A DNA stretch of 64,000 nucleotides from Rhizobium esperanzae (GCF_002204185.1 NZ_MXPU01000024.1:17959-81958), one strand, 5' to 3'; numbered from the stretch's first letter, positions 36,649 to 45,360 are shown. Made by a program: numbers and translations. The notes: generated from the sequence alone by a model not told the origin.

Positions 36649-38112
36649 TTAGTAAGGCGCCTCTACCGGCCCCAGGCCGACGTAAACCGTCTTCAGCTCG
36701 GAATAATGCTCCAGCGCCGCCAGCGAATTCTCCCGGCCGAAGCCGGATTGTTTCGAGCCGCCGAAGGGGATTTCGACAGGGCAGAGATTATAGGTGTTGA
36801 TCCACAGCGTGCCGGCCTCCAGCCGGTCGACGACGCGGTGGGCGCGGGTGAGATCGGCGGTGAAGACGCCGCCGGAGAGGCCGAATTCGCTGGCATTGGC
36901 GCGCGCGATCACCTCGTCCTCATCGTCGAAATCGAGCACCGACATCACAGGCCCGAAGATCTCCTCGCGGGCGATCGTCATGTCGTCGGTGACATCGGCA
37001 AAGACGGTCGGCTGCACGTAATAGCCTTCGCCCGAGACATTGTTCGGAATGCCGCCGCCGGCAACGAGTGTTGCGCCTTCGGCCTTGCCCTTCGCGATAT
37101 AGGCGGTCACCTTCTCGCGCTGCGCCCAGGAAACCATCGGCCCGATTTGCGTCGCCTCATCCAGCGGATCGCCGATCAGTATCGCCTCGGTGCGCGCCTT
37201 CAGCCGCTTGAGGAATTCGGCCTTGATGCCCTTCTGCACGAAGACGCGGGTGCCGTTCGAGCAGACCTGGCCTGTGGAATAGAAATTGCCGAGCATCGCC
37301 CCGCCGACCGCCGAATCGAGATCGGCATCGTCGAAGACGATGAGCGGCGACTTGCCGCCGAGCTCCATCGTCACGTGCTTGAGGTTGCCGGCCGCCGCGG
37401 CCGCGACCCTGCGGCCCGTCGGCACCGAGCCGGTCAGCGACACCTTGGCGACATCGGCATGATTGACGAGCAACGGCCCGGTGTCGCGGTCGCCCTGGAT
37501 GACGTTGAAGAGCCCCTTCGGCAGCCCCGCCTCATGCAGGATCTCGGCGATCTTCAGGGCGCCGAGCGGCGTGTTCTCGGAAGGCTTGAACACCATGGCA
37601 TTGCCGCAGACCAGCGCCGGGGCCGCTTTCCAGCAGGCGATCTGCTGCGGATAGTTCCAGGCACCGATGCCGACGCAGACGCCGAGGGGCACCCGCTTGG
37701 TATAGGCAAAATCCTGCCCGAGCGGGATATGGGCGCCGTTGAGGCCGGCGGGTGCGACGCCGCCGAAGAATTCGAAGGCATCCGCACCCGAGGTCGGGTC
37801 GGCCACGATCGTTTCCTGGATCGGCTTGCCGGTGTCGAGCGTCTCCAGTTCGGAAAGCTCGCGGTTGCGTTGGCGCATGATCTCGGCGGCGCGCTTGAGG
37901 ATGCGCCCGCGCGCCATCGGGCTCATCGCCGCCCATTCCGGCTGAGCGCGCTTGGCCGCAGCAATCGCCTTTTCGACAATTGCGGGCGTTGCCGCATGCA
38001 GCCGGGCGATGACCTCGCCGGTGGCGGGATAGAGGCTCTCGATGACGGTGCCGTCGGTATCCTCGACATATTCGCCGTCGATGAAGTGCGAGGCTTTCGG
38101 CTGGGCTTTCAT
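36649..38112 (-). CDS. betB: Betaine aldehyde dehydrogenase (BetB)
   Basis: ATG 38112 (MKAQPKASHFIDGEYVEDTD) gives 487 residues, the usual length. Signatures: TMELGGKSPLIVFDDADLD with the general-base Glu, GQVCSNGTRVFVQ with the catalytic Cys, and WNYPQQIACWKAAPALVCGN in the cofactor region. It oxidises betaine aldehyde to glycine betaine with NAD(P). The AAGGAC ribosome site lies in the last codons of betI, whose TGA is one base upstream (TGACATG), so the genes are tightly coupled. Confidence 0.94.
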   Translation of the reverse strand: MKAQPKASHFIDGEYVEDTDGTVIESLYPATGEVIARLHAATPAIVEKAIAAAKRAQPEWAAMSPMARGRILKRAAEIMRQRNRELSELETLDTGKPIQETIVADPTSGADAFEFFGGVAPAGLNGAHIPLGQDFAYTKRVPLGVCVGIGAWNYPQQIACWKAAPALVCGNAMVFKPSENTPLGALKIAEILHEAGLPKGLFNVIQGDRDTGPLLVNHADVAKVSLTGSVPTGRRVAAAAAGNLKHVTMELGGKSPLIVFDDADLDSAVGGAMLGNFYSTGQVCSNGTRVFVQKGIKAEFLKRLKARTEAILIGDPLDEATQIGPMVSWAQREKVTAYIAKGKAEGATLVAGGGIPNNVSGEGYYVQPTVFADVTDDMTIAREEIFGPVMSVLDFDDEDEVIARANASEFGLSGGVFTADLTRAHRVVDRLEAGTLWINTYNLCPVEIPFGGSKQSGFGRENSLAALEHYSELKTVYVGLGPVEAPY

Positions 38113-38113
38113 G

Positions 38114-38863
38114 TCATTTGTCCTTGGGGTGTTCGATGTGGTCGTCCCTTCTCCCCTGGGGGAGAAGGTGGCCCGCAGGGCCGGATGAGGGGGCGGCAAT
38201 CTCGGCCTTTCGGCCGTTCGCTCCTGCGTCGCTCACCCCCTCATCTGTCCTTCGGACATCTTCTCCCCGCTGGGGAGAAGGGGAGGTGGCGGCTAGAAGC
38301 GCGTTCACATAATCCTCCGTCAGCGCGATCGAGGCTTCGATGCCGATCGGCGCCGATTTCAGACTCTGCCTGATATAGAGCCCGTCGATCATCGCCGCAG
38401 CGCCCTCGGCGATGCGTTCTGCGGCGTCGGCCGGCAGCAGCGCCTTGAGGTCGGCAAGCAGGTTCGAACGCAGCCGGCTGGCATAGATCACCAGAAAGCG
38501 CCGCGTCTCCTCGGACCGCTGCGCTTCGGCGTAAAAGGCAAGCCAGGCGGCAATCGTCTCCGGTGCGAACTGGTCGGCGTGGAAGCTGATACGGATCACC
38601 GCCGAAAGCCGTTCGCGCGGCGTCTTCGCTGCCTTCAGCGCTGCCACCGTATCGCTGCGCAACTGTCTCAGCAGCGAGCGGATCGTCTCGATCAGCAATT
38701 GTTCCTTACTGCCGAAATAATGATGGGCAAGGGCTGGCGAGACGCCGGCCTGCCGGGCGATGTCGGACATGGTGACGGCAAGCGAGCCGTGATCACCGAT
38801 CACCCGCAGCGCTGCATCGACAAGCGCCTTGCGGCGCACCGGCTCCATTCCGACTTTCGGCAA
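38114..38863 (-). CDS. betI: Choline-responsive TetR repressor BetI with repeat-derived C-terminal tail
   Basis: The TTG at 38863 gives LPKVGMEPVRRKALVDAALR, matching the conserved BetI start; the longer frame to 38941 crosses the operator. The helix-turn-helix is MSDIARQAGVSPALAHHYFG. BetI proteins are usually about 200 residues; the family region ends near DGLYIRQSLKSAPIGIEASI and TEDYVNALLAA. The last 50 or so residues (SPSPQRGEDVRRTDEGVSDA and on) are encoded by the family B repeat at 38145-38284. The tail is Arg/Gly-rich and probably unfolded. It represses betIB and betA until choline is present. Confidence 0.88.
   Translation of the reverse strand: MPKVGMEPVRRKALVDAALRVIGDHGSLAVTMSDIARQAGVSPALAHHYFGSKEQLLIETIRSLLRQLRSDTVAALKAAKTPRERLSAVIRISFHADQFAPETIAAWLAFYAEAQRSEETRRFLVIYASRLRSNLLADLKALLPADAAERIAEGAAAMIDGLYIRQSLKSAPIGIEASIALTEDYVNALLAATSPSPQRGEDVRRTDEGVSDAGANGRKAEIAAPSSGPAGHLLPQGRRDDHIEHPKDK
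38145..38284. repeat. Family B palindromic repeat inside the 3' end of betI
   Basis: Opens with CCCTTCTCCCCTGGGGGAGA, includes GGCCGGATGAGG, and closes with CCTCATCTG and CTTCTCCCCGCTGGGGAGAA. It matches the elements at 36525 and 50150 and stays open in the betI frame, adding about 45 codons. Confidence 0.75.
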
Positions 38864-38925
38864 GGCCGCAACTCCCTGAAAACGGCGCCATGTTACTTCT
38901 GGCCATATCTCTACCCATATTATTT

Positions 38926-38945
38926 TTGATTGACTGATCAATCAA
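38926..38945. promoter_or_regulatory. Palindromic operator candidate upstream of betI
   Basis: TTGATTGA and TCAATCAA are perfect eight-base inverted arms with a four-base centre, 60 bases before the betI start and about 87 before the divergent HdeD-like gene. TTGATTG-type arms resemble BetI-binding sequences described in other bacteria, so autoregulation of betI is the likely role. Confidence 0.6.
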
Positions 38946-39031
38946 TAAAAATCTTTCTTGCATGCCGCCCGCGGCCGCATCTTCCCCCGGGCCAGTGCTG
39001 CAACATATTCAAAGCTACGGGAGGTGCGTTT

Positions 39032-39580
39032 ATGGCCGATGTCTTCAACGAAACGCCGGCATCCCAGCTGCAGTCGAAATGGATCTGGTTCGTCGGCCTC
39101 GGCGTGCTGCTCTTGGTCTGCGGTCTGATCGCGCTCGGCAACCTGATGCTCGCCACCGTCGTTTCAGTCTATTACGTCGGCATGCTCATGCTGTTCGGCG
39201 GCGTGACCTATCTCGTCCATGCCTTTCAGGTCCGTGGCTGGGATCATGTGCTCTTCTGGACCCTGAGCGGCCTGCTCTATGTGTTTGCCGGCATCGCAGC
39301 CTTCGTCAATCCGATCCTGACATCGGCGGCGCTGACGCTGTTTCTATCGCTCGCCCTCGTCATCGCCGGCGTCTTCCGCACCTGGGTCGGAAGGCGCATG
39401 AAGCCGGTCAAAGGCTGGGGCTGGATCGTCGCAAGCGGCGTCATCACCGCGCTTGCCGGTTTCGTCATCGCGCTCGGCTGGCCGGTCAACAGCCTCTGGG
39501 TCCTCGGCCTGTTCCTGGCCGTCGATCTCATTGTCCAGGGCTGGACGATGATCGCCTTCGGCCTCGGCATCCGCAGCTGA
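39032..39580 (+). CDS. HdeD-like membrane protein (DUF308)
   Basis: ATG 39032 (MADVFNETPASQLQSKWIWF) with GGGAGG upstream gives 182 residues. Six hydrophobic segments with internal pseudo-repeats (YYVGMLMLFGGVTYLVHAFQ; FLSLALVIAGVFRTWVG) match the HdeD/DUF308 family, acid-stress-linked inner membrane proteins in enterics. It is divergent to betI and could share its operator, hinting at a stress role. It is followed by a good intrinsic terminator. Confidence 0.82.
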   Translation: MADVFNETPASQLQSKWIWFVGLGVLLLVCGLIALGNLMLATVVSVYYVGMLMLFGGVTYLVHAFQVRGWDHVLFWTLSGLLYVFAGIAAFVNPILTSAALTLFLSLALVIAGVFRTWVGRRMKPVKGWGWIVASGVITALAGFVIALGWPVNSLWVLGLFLAVDLIVQGWTMIAFGLGIRS

Positions 39581-39606
39581 AACGGTGAAAAGCCGTTTCT
39601 TTTTTG
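39581..39606 (+). terminator. Intrinsic terminator after the HdeD-like gene
   Basis: AACGG and CCGTT pair around a seven-base loop, followed by TTCTTTTTT starting right after the stem, two bases after the stop codon of the gene upstream. Confidence 0.65.
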
Positions 39607-39775
39607 ACAAGGACATGACGGGGGATTAGACTTTAGGGATTAGGGCCGATCCGGGTTATGCGGACGGTTTCCGTGCGAATGCACCACAGCACCGGCGAAA
39701 TCGCCGAGATGCCGAAAATGGTCATGCGTCCCCCAAAGGCAGGGTACTGCCTGAAGAAAAAAAGGGAGGAAGTTC

Positions 39776-40018
39776 ATGCCGATGGTCACCGTTTCCCTCT
39801 CTCCGCAACAGGCGGCGGGCATCCGTGCCGCCGTCGACACGGGTGGTTACGCCTCGAGCAGCGAGGTCGTCCGCGAGGCGCTTCGCCTCTGGGATACCGC
39901 CCGCAAGCTCGGCGAATTCAAGGCAGATCTCCTCGACGACGAGAGCGTCGCCTCCGGCGGCAGATGCGTCGCCGACATGTTTGCCGATCACGAAGCGCAG
40001 CGCCATCGCTCCGCCTGA
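39776..40018 (+). CDS. ParD-like type II antitoxin, apparently orphan
   Basis: An 80-residue protein with GGGAGGAAG before ATG 39776. The N-terminal ribbon-helix-helix (VTVSLSPQQAAGIRAAVDTG, then YASSSEVVREALRLW) is characteristic of CC2985/ParD antitoxins; residues 45-80 would wrap a ParE toxin. However no ParE-like frame follows in the 158 bases before the next gene. It may be a solitary regulator, or its toxin has been lost. Confidence 0.75.
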   Translation: MPMVTVSLSPQQAAGIRAAVDTGGYASSSEVVREALRLWDTARKLGEFKADLLDDESVASGGRCVADMFADHEAQRHRSA

Positions 40019-40176
40019 ACAAGCGCCTGATTGTACTGGGTAATTCGAATTCACGCGGAACGCGTGCCGGGATTCGCGTCTTTCACAAAACTTTCATATT
40101 GGCGAAAGGGTTCATTGATCCTTCTGCGGCAAGTTCCTGAGCAAGAAGAACAAGTCGCAGTGGAGATCGGCCCACA

Positions 40177-41994
40177 ATGAAGACTGCAATTTCTTTGGCT
40201 GGCGCCGTCGAGCCGGGCGTGCTCCGCCGTTATGCGAGCGATCAGATGGTAACCCTTGCCAAGCTCGTCGTCGAGAACGCCTTCCAGCCGATTGTCGAAG
40301 CCGGCACCGGTACTGTCTTCGGTTACGAGTCCCTGATGCGCGGCCAGGAGCGCATCGGTTACGAAACGCCGGCCGACATTCTGGACGAGGCGCATCGGAC
40401 CGGTCAGCTGCTGCAGCTCGAACAGATGGTTGCCAGCCGCGCGCTCGCCAAGTTCGCGACGCTGTCGAATTTCTCCACCGCGACGCTGTTCCTCAATCTC
40501 GATGTCCGGCTGATCCCCGATGGTGAGCGCCTGGTCGAGAGCCTGCTGCAACACCTGCGGACGGCCAATATTCCGCCGTCCTCCATCTGTTTCGAGTTCT
40601 CCGAACGTTTCGACAATACCAGCGTGCCGGAATTTGCCGCCCTGGTTTCCACGCTGCGCAAGGCCGGCTTCAAGCTGGCGATCGACGATTTCGGCGTCGG
40701 TCACGGCGAGATGAAGCTGCTTTGCGATCATGCCGTCGACTATCTGAAGATCGACCGGCATTTCGTCGCCGAGATCGACCGCAGCCCGCGCAAGCGTCAT
40801 CTGCTGAAGAGCATCGTCAACATTGCCCATGTGCTCGGCACCCGCGTCATCGCCGAAGGCATCGAAACCGAGGCCGAATTCATCGCCTGCCGCGAATATG
40901 GTGTCGATCTCGTCCAGGGCTGGTTCATCTCGCGGCCGACCACGCATATGTCGGAGCTGGCGCCATCCTTCCCGCATCTGCAGGAGCTCGGCAAGAGCAA
41001 GCGGGCGAGCCAGTCGCTCGACGAAATCCTCATCCGCAAGCAGATCGAACTCCTGCCGACGGTCTACGAAAACGACAGCATCGACAGCGTCTTCGAGCTC
41101 TTCCGCCGAAATCCGCGCCAGGCCTTCTTTCCCGTCCTCAACGCCAATAGCGAACCGCGCGGCATCATCCACGAGCAGCATCTCAAAGAGTATATTTATC
41201 AGCCCTTTGGCCGTGACCTCCTGAAGAACAAGATGTACGAGCGCTCCATTTCGCATTTCGTCGAGATGGCGCCGATCGTCGGCCTCGACAGCGATGCCGA
41301 GCAGCTGATGGCGATCTTCGCCAATATGGAAGGCAGCAACTGCCTGATCCTGACCGACAATATGCGTTATGCCGGCGTTGTTTCCGCCGCTTCGCTGATC
41401 AAGGTCATCAACGAGAAACAGCTGAAGACCGCCCAGGACCAGAACCCTCTGACCGGCCTGCCGGGCAATCGCGCCATCCGCGATTTCATGCGCCAGTCCG
41501 GCCGCGACGGCGATGAGGTCCGCCATTTCTGCTATTGCGACTTCGACAACTTCAAGCCGTTCAACGATGCCTACGGCTTCCATCTCGGCGACCACGCGAT
41601 CTCGCTGTTTGCCGCGCTGATGCGCCGCTATTTCTTCGCCGAGCGGCATTTTCTCGGCCATGTCGGCGGCGATGATTTCTTCATCGGCGTCGTCGGCTGG
41701 ACGAAGGAGGAGCTGGCCGAGATCCTCGACCGGCTGATCAGCGATTTCCACGACGACGTGCTCGATCTTTATTCCGACGAGCACCGCGCCGCCGGCCGCA
41801 TCCTCGGCCACGATCGCACCGGCACTGAGGCCCTGTTCCCGCTGATGCGCTGCTCGATCGGCGTTCTCGAACTGCCGGAAGGCCTCGTCATCGACGATAT
41901 CAACCGCGTGAGCGCCGAAATCGCCGTCATCAAGTCGGCCGCCAAGGAGAGCGAGGAGGGCCTCGCCTTCCATTTCCTCGGCGAGGCGAATTGA
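40177..41994 (+). CDS. EAL-CBS-GGDEF cyclic di-GMP signalling protein
   Basis: A 605-residue cytosolic protein. Residues 30-270 are an EAL phosphodiesterase domain: YESLMR replaces EAL with ESL, but LFLNLD, FEFSERF, IDDFGVGHGE, YLKIDRHF and IAEGIE keep the metal-binding residues. Residues 290-420 resemble a CBS pair (ending ILTDNMRYAGVVSAASLIKV), a nucleotide-sensing module. Residues 435-600 are a GGDEF domain with GGDDF at 497-501, an accepted variant of the active site. It may degrade and/or make c-di-GMP, with CBS sensing energy nucleotides. No membrane segment is seen. Confidence 0.88.
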   Translation: MKTAISLAGAVEPGVLRRYASDQMVTLAKLVVENAFQPIVEAGTGTVFGYESLMRGQERIGYETPADILDEAHRTGQLLQLEQMVASRALAKFATLSNFSTATLFLNLDVRLIPDGERLVESLLQHLRTANIPPSSICFEFSERFDNTSVPEFAALVSTLRKAGFKLAIDDFGVGHGEMKLLCDHAVDYLKIDRHFVAEIDRSPRKRHLLKSIVNIAHVLGTRVIAEGIETEAEFIACREYGVDLVQGWFISRPTTHMSELAPSFPHLQELGKSKRASQSLDEILIRKQIELLPTVYENDSIDSVFELFRRNPRQAFFPVLNANSEPRGIIHEQHLKEYIYQPFGRDLLKNKMYERSISHFVEMAPIVGLDSDAEQLMAIFANMEGSNCLILTDNMRYAGVVSAASLIKVINEKQLKTAQDQNPLTGLPGNRAIRDFMRQSGRDGDEVRHFCYCDFDNFKPFNDAYGFHLGDHAISLFAALMRRYFFAERHFLGHVGGDDFFIGVVGWTKEELAEILDRLISDFHDDVLDLYSDEHRAAGRILGHDRTGTEALFPLMRCSIGVLELPEGLVIDDINRVSAEIAVIKSAAKESEEGLAFHFLGEAN

Positions 41995-42071
41995 CGCCCT
42001 TGCCGCTTCCAGCCTTCCCAAGCCGGCCGGGCTGATCTATTCCGAACCTTCTGGATCAGGAGGGTCGCGCC

Positions 42072-43076
42072 ATGTCATTGCCTCAGGAAATGCGTTTCGT
42101 CGATCTCAAATCCTTCGGCGGGCCTGATGTGATGGTGATCGGCAAGCGTCCTCTGCCGGTGGCCGGCGAAGGCGAGGTCCTCGTGCGCGCCGAGGCGATC
42201 GGCGTCAACCGTCCCGATATTGCCCAGCGGCAGGGCAGCTATCCCCCGCCCAAGGATGCGAGCCCGATTCTCGGGCTGGAGCTATCCGGTGAAATCGTCG
42301 GCGTCGGGCCTGGCGTCCGCGGCTATGCGGTCGGCGACAAGGTCTGCGGCCTCGCCAATGGCGGCGCCTATGCCGAATATTGCCTGCTGCCAGCCGGTCA
42401 GATCCTGCCCTTTCCCAAGGGATACGACGCTGTAAAGGCCGCGGCGCTTCCCGAGACCTTCTTCACCGTCTGGGCAAATCTCTTCCAGATGGCCGGGCTG
42501 ACCGAAGGCGAGAGCGTGCTGATCCATGGCGGCACGAGCGGCATCGGCACCACCGCCATCCAGCTCGCCCGCGCCTTCGGCGCCGAGGTCTATGCCACCG
42601 CCGGCTCGACGGAAAAATGCGAGGCCTGCGAAAAGCTCGGCGCCAAACGAGGGATCAACTATAGGAGCGAGGATTTCGCCGCGGTGATCAAGGCCGAGAC
42701 CGGCCAGGGTGTCGATGTCATCCTCGACATGATCGGCGCCGCCTATTTCGAGCGCAACATCGCCTCGCTTGCCAAGGACGGCTGCCTGTCGATCATCGCC
42801 TTCCTCGGCGGGGCCGTCGCCGAAAAGGTCAATCTCTCGCCGATCATGGTCAAGCGGCTGACGGTCACTGGCTCCACCATGCGCCCGCGCACCGCCGAAG
42901 AAAAACGCGCCATCCGCGACGACCTGCTTTCCGAAGTCTGGCCGCTGCTGGAGGCCGGCACGGTCGCCCCCGTGATCCACAAGGTCTTCGCCTTCGAGCA
43001 TGTCGTCGAGGCGCACCGGCTGCTGGAAGAGGGCAGCCATGTCGGCAAGGTCATGCTGCGCGTCAGCCGAGCATGA
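42072..43076 (+). CDS. NAD(P)H:quinone oxidoreductase (zeta-crystallin type)
   Basis: A 334-residue MDR-superfamily protein with GGAGGG before ATG 42072. IGVNRPDIAQRQGSYPPPKD, LIHGGTSGIGTTAIQLARAF (NADPH-binding) and VDVILDMIGAAYFERNI are typical of the quinone oxidoreductase/PIG3 branch; zinc ligands are absent. It likely reduces quinones or enals with NADPH. The stop TGA lies within a family C repeat shared with the asparaginase gene end. Confidence 0.9.
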   Translation: MSLPQEMRFVDLKSFGGPDVMVIGKRPLPVAGEGEVLVRAEAIGVNRPDIAQRQGSYPPPKDASPILGLELSGEIVGVGPGVRGYAVGDKVCGLANGGAYAEYCLLPAGQILPFPKGYDAVKAAALPETFFTVWANLFQMAGLTEGESVLIHGGTSGIGTTAIQLARAFGAEVYATAGSTEKCEACEKLGAKRGINYRSEDFAAVIKAETGQGVDVILDMIGAAYFERNIASLAKDGCLSIIAFLGGAVAEKVNLSPIMVKRLTVTGSTMRPRTAEEKRAIRDDLLSEVWPLLEAGTVAPVIHKVFAFEHVVEAHRLLEEGSHVGKVMLRVSRA

Positions 43077-43181
43077 TGCCGAAAAGTGTGAACGGTTTTC
43101 GGGCTACATCATGCTCTAACTCTTTTAATCTAGAACAGGATTCAGGTTTTAGGCCGACTCGGCCTAAAATCATCCTGTTCT
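43072..43181. repeat. Family C repeat with long terminator-like hairpin
   Basis: The first part, GCATGATGCCGAAAAGTGTG, then CGGTTTTCGGGCTACATCAT, matches the element at 48829. The second part is a hairpin: AGAACAGGAT (43132-43141) with ATCCTGTTCT (43172-43181), and inside TTTTAGGCCGA with GGCCTAAAA. It supplies the stop codons of both the quinone oxidoreductase gene (43074-43076) and the convergent MFS gene (43170-43172), and can end both transcripts. Confidence 0.7.
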
Positions 43182-44591
43182 GAGGGTCAGCGAGACGCCG
43201 ACGGCGAGAATGCCCGGCAGCGCCATCAGCAGATAAAGCCAATGCGCTGCCGACAGCGCGCCCGACATGCCGCCCGGATCGACGAGGCCGGCGCCATTGG
43301 CGATGACGCCGGCGAAAGCCGCACCGAAGGCGCCGCCAAGCGAGCTCATCGTCGGGATTGCCGCCGAGGCCTTGTCCTGTTCGTTGCTGGCAACAAGCTT
43401 CAGCACCATGGCGACGAGATGCGCCCAGCCGAGACCGATACCGAAGCCCATCATGAACATGGCGGCCGCTGCCGGCAGGATGAGCGGCAAATCCCCCTGC
43501 GGATTTTCGTTGGCGAGAAATACCGCCAGCGAAGCGGTCGCCGCCGCCTCGATCAGCGCGCCGGCGACAATCGCCAGATAGGCCTGTCGGCCACTCAACG
43601 AACTGCCGATGAAGGCGGCGAAGGTCCAGCCGAGGGCGACCAGCGCCACGAGATAACCGGAGATCAGCGGCGTTACCCCGTGCAGCACCTGCAGGAAATA
43701 GGGAATGAAGACCTCGCTGACGAGCACGACGGTCATGGCGAGCATTGCCAGGTAGACGCGGCAAATCGGTCGGGAAAGGCTGACGGCGCCGGACGGCAGC
43801 AGCCGGTTGCGGCTTCGGCCCTCGATGCCGAGCATGGCCGAGACCGCGACGACCGAGGCGATGATCAGCAGGGCTTTGATGGCTGTCACGTCGATCGCGC
43901 CGGCCGCACTGACCATCAGCACGGCGGTAAGCAGCAGCCCAATCTGCAGGACCGGTGTTCCCGCCTGGTCGCGCTCATCCCTGGCCTCGGGCAAAAGCCG
44001 CGGCGCCAGCGCCGCCATCGCAAGACCGAGCGGTACGAGCACGATGAAGGCGTAGCGCCAATCGCTGCCTGACGAAAAGAAGCCGCCGAGCGTCGGCCCG
44101 ATGACGGTCGCCACACCCCAGATCGCCGCATAGAGCGTCGAGGCTTTTCGCCATAGTGGTTCCGGGTAGACATAGCGGATGAAGGCATAGCCGAGGGCAG
44201 CCAGCGCACCCGTCCCTAGGCCCTGGACGGCGCGGCCGATCAGCACCACCGGCATCGAAGGGCCGATTGCCGCGACCATGCTGCCCACGCCGAAGACCAG
44301 CGCCGCGATCACGTAGACCACGCGGAGCCCGATTCCCCGCGGGCGCATGGCGACGAAGATCGAACCGAGAATGGCGGCCGCCACGAACAGGCTCGTCACC
44401 CAGGAAATCAGGGCAAGGCCGCCGATATCGCGCACGATCGAGGGCGTGATGGTGGCGGTGATGTAACTCTCGACAGCATAAAGCGTCACGCCGCCGGCAA
44501 GCATGAAGGTCGCCGGCAGGTGTTCCGGCAGGAACAGGCGGAAGACGGAACTGGCGTTCGGAATGGAAATAGTCTGGTCGATATCGGACAT
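43170..44591 (-). CDS. MFS transporter
   Basis: A 473-residue membrane protein with about 14 hydrophobic helices, GGGAGC before ATG 44591. Signatures: GRAVQGLGTGALAALGYAFI and GVATVIGPTLGGFFSSGSDW, the family motif C of drug:H+ antiporters, suggesting efflux. The C-terminus runs into the repeat hairpin at 43172-43181. Divergent to a regulator whose start is about 100 bases away, with a palindrome between, so the pair likely forms a regulated efflux unit. Confidence 0.88.
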   Translation of the reverse strand: MSDIDQTISIPNASSVFRLFLPEHLPATFMLAGGVTLYAVESYITATITPSIVRDIGGLALISWVTSLFVAAAILGSIFVAMRPRGIGLRVVYVIAALVFGVGSMVAAIGPSMPVVLIGRAVQGLGTGALAALGYAFIRYVYPEPLWRKASTLYAAIWGVATVIGPTLGGFFSSGSDWRYAFIVLVPLGLAMAALAPRLLPEARDERDQAGTPVLQIGLLLTAVLMVSAAGAIDVTAIKALLIIASVVAVSAMLGIEGRSRNRLLPSGAVSLSRPICRVYLAMLAMTVVLVSEVFIPYFLQVLHGVTPLISGYLVALVALGWTFAAFIGSSLSGRQAYLAIVAGALIEAAATASLAVFLANENPQGDLPLILPAAAAMFMMGFGIGLGWAHLVAMVLKLVASNEQDKASAAIPTMSSLGGAFGAAFAGVIANGAGLVDPGGMSGALSAAHWLYLLMALPGILAVGVSLTLRTG

Positions 44592-44625
44592 GGGATGCTC
44601 CCGATGTTTTTGCTGGCGGATTATT

Positions 44626-44651
44626 ATTTTCCAAGTTATAAATTGGAAAAT
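44626..44651. promoter_or_regulatory. Inverted-repeat operator candidate between MFS and regulator genes
   Basis: ATTTTCCAA and TTGGAAAAT are perfect nine-base inverted arms separated by eight bases, centred about 47 bases before the MFS start and 55 before the regulator start. The AT-rich spacer (GTTATAAA) could overlap a -10 box. Confidence 0.6.
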
Positions 44652-44693
44652 TGCACGTCGCTGCGATTAAAACAAGAGTTCACTTGGAGAAAT

Positions 44694-45317
44694 ATGCGTC
44701 AGTCCCCGGCCAACCGAATTCTGATCCTGCTCAAGACCGAGGGCCCGCAGCTTGGCTCGGCAATCGGCGATGCGCTTGGCATTTCCAGCGAGGCCGCCCG
44801 CCAGCAGCTGGCGAAGATGGCAGAGGAGGGGTTGGTGCAGCCGGTCACCGTTGCCGCTGCCGGCAGGGGCAGGCCGCGTCAGCTCTGGCACCTGACTGCG
44901 GCCGGCAATCGCCGCTTCCCCGATGGCCATGCCGAACTGACGGCCAATCTCCTCGGCACCCTCGTTGATCAGCTTGGGGCGGGAGCGCTTGACACCGTCA
45001 TCGCCGCCCGCGAGGTCGAGACGCTGAAGCGCTATCGCCACGAGCTCGAAAACGCCAGCGACCTTGCCGCGCGCGTCGAGGGCCTGGCCGCGATCCGCAC
45101 CCGCGAGGGTTATATGGCCGACAGTTGGCAGCAGGCGGACGGCTCGTTCATGCTGGTTGAAAATCACTGTCCGATCTGCGCGGCTGCCACCGCCTGCGCC
45201 GGCTTCTGCCGCTCCGAGCTCGAAACCTTCCGCGCCGCCCTCGGCGCAGACGTCGAGCGTAGCGAACATATCCTCACCGGCGCCCGCCGCTGCGCTTACC
45301 GCATCACGGCGCGTTAA
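44694..45317 (+). CDS. Helix-turn-helix regulator with C-terminal cysteine cluster (SufR/COG2345-like)
   Basis: ATG 44694 (MRQSPANRILILLKTEGPQL) with TTGGAGA upstream gives 207 residues. The winged-helix region holds LGISSEAARQQLAKMAEEGL and GRGRPRQLWHLTAAG, a regulator type related to ArsR/DeoR. The C-terminal domain has ENHCPICAAATACAGFCRSE and a final Cys in GARRCAYR, similar in layout to SufR-like Fe-S sensing regulators. It is divergent to the MFS gene and likely controls it through the palindrome. Effector unknown. Confidence 0.8.
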   Translation: MRQSPANRILILLKTEGPQLGSAIGDALGISSEAARQQLAKMAEEGLVQPVTVAAAGRGRPRQLWHLTAAGNRRFPDGHAELTANLLGTLVDQLGAGALDTVIAAREVETLKRYRHELENASDLAARVEGLAAIRTREGYMADSWQQADGSFMLVENHCPICAAATACAGFCRSELETFRAALGADVERSEHILTGARRCAYRITAR

Positions 45318-45360
45318 GGCATGGCGATTGAAGCGGGCGTGTGCCCTGCACTGCCTGCAA

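Noticed and set aside
36706..38373. 555-residue open frame opposite betB
   Set aside because: Shadow of betB, whose catalytic motifs are unambiguous.
40051..42021. 656-residue open frame opposite the EAL-GGDEF gene
   Set aside because: Antisense shadow of a well-supported gene; no start signal and acidic low-complexity composition.
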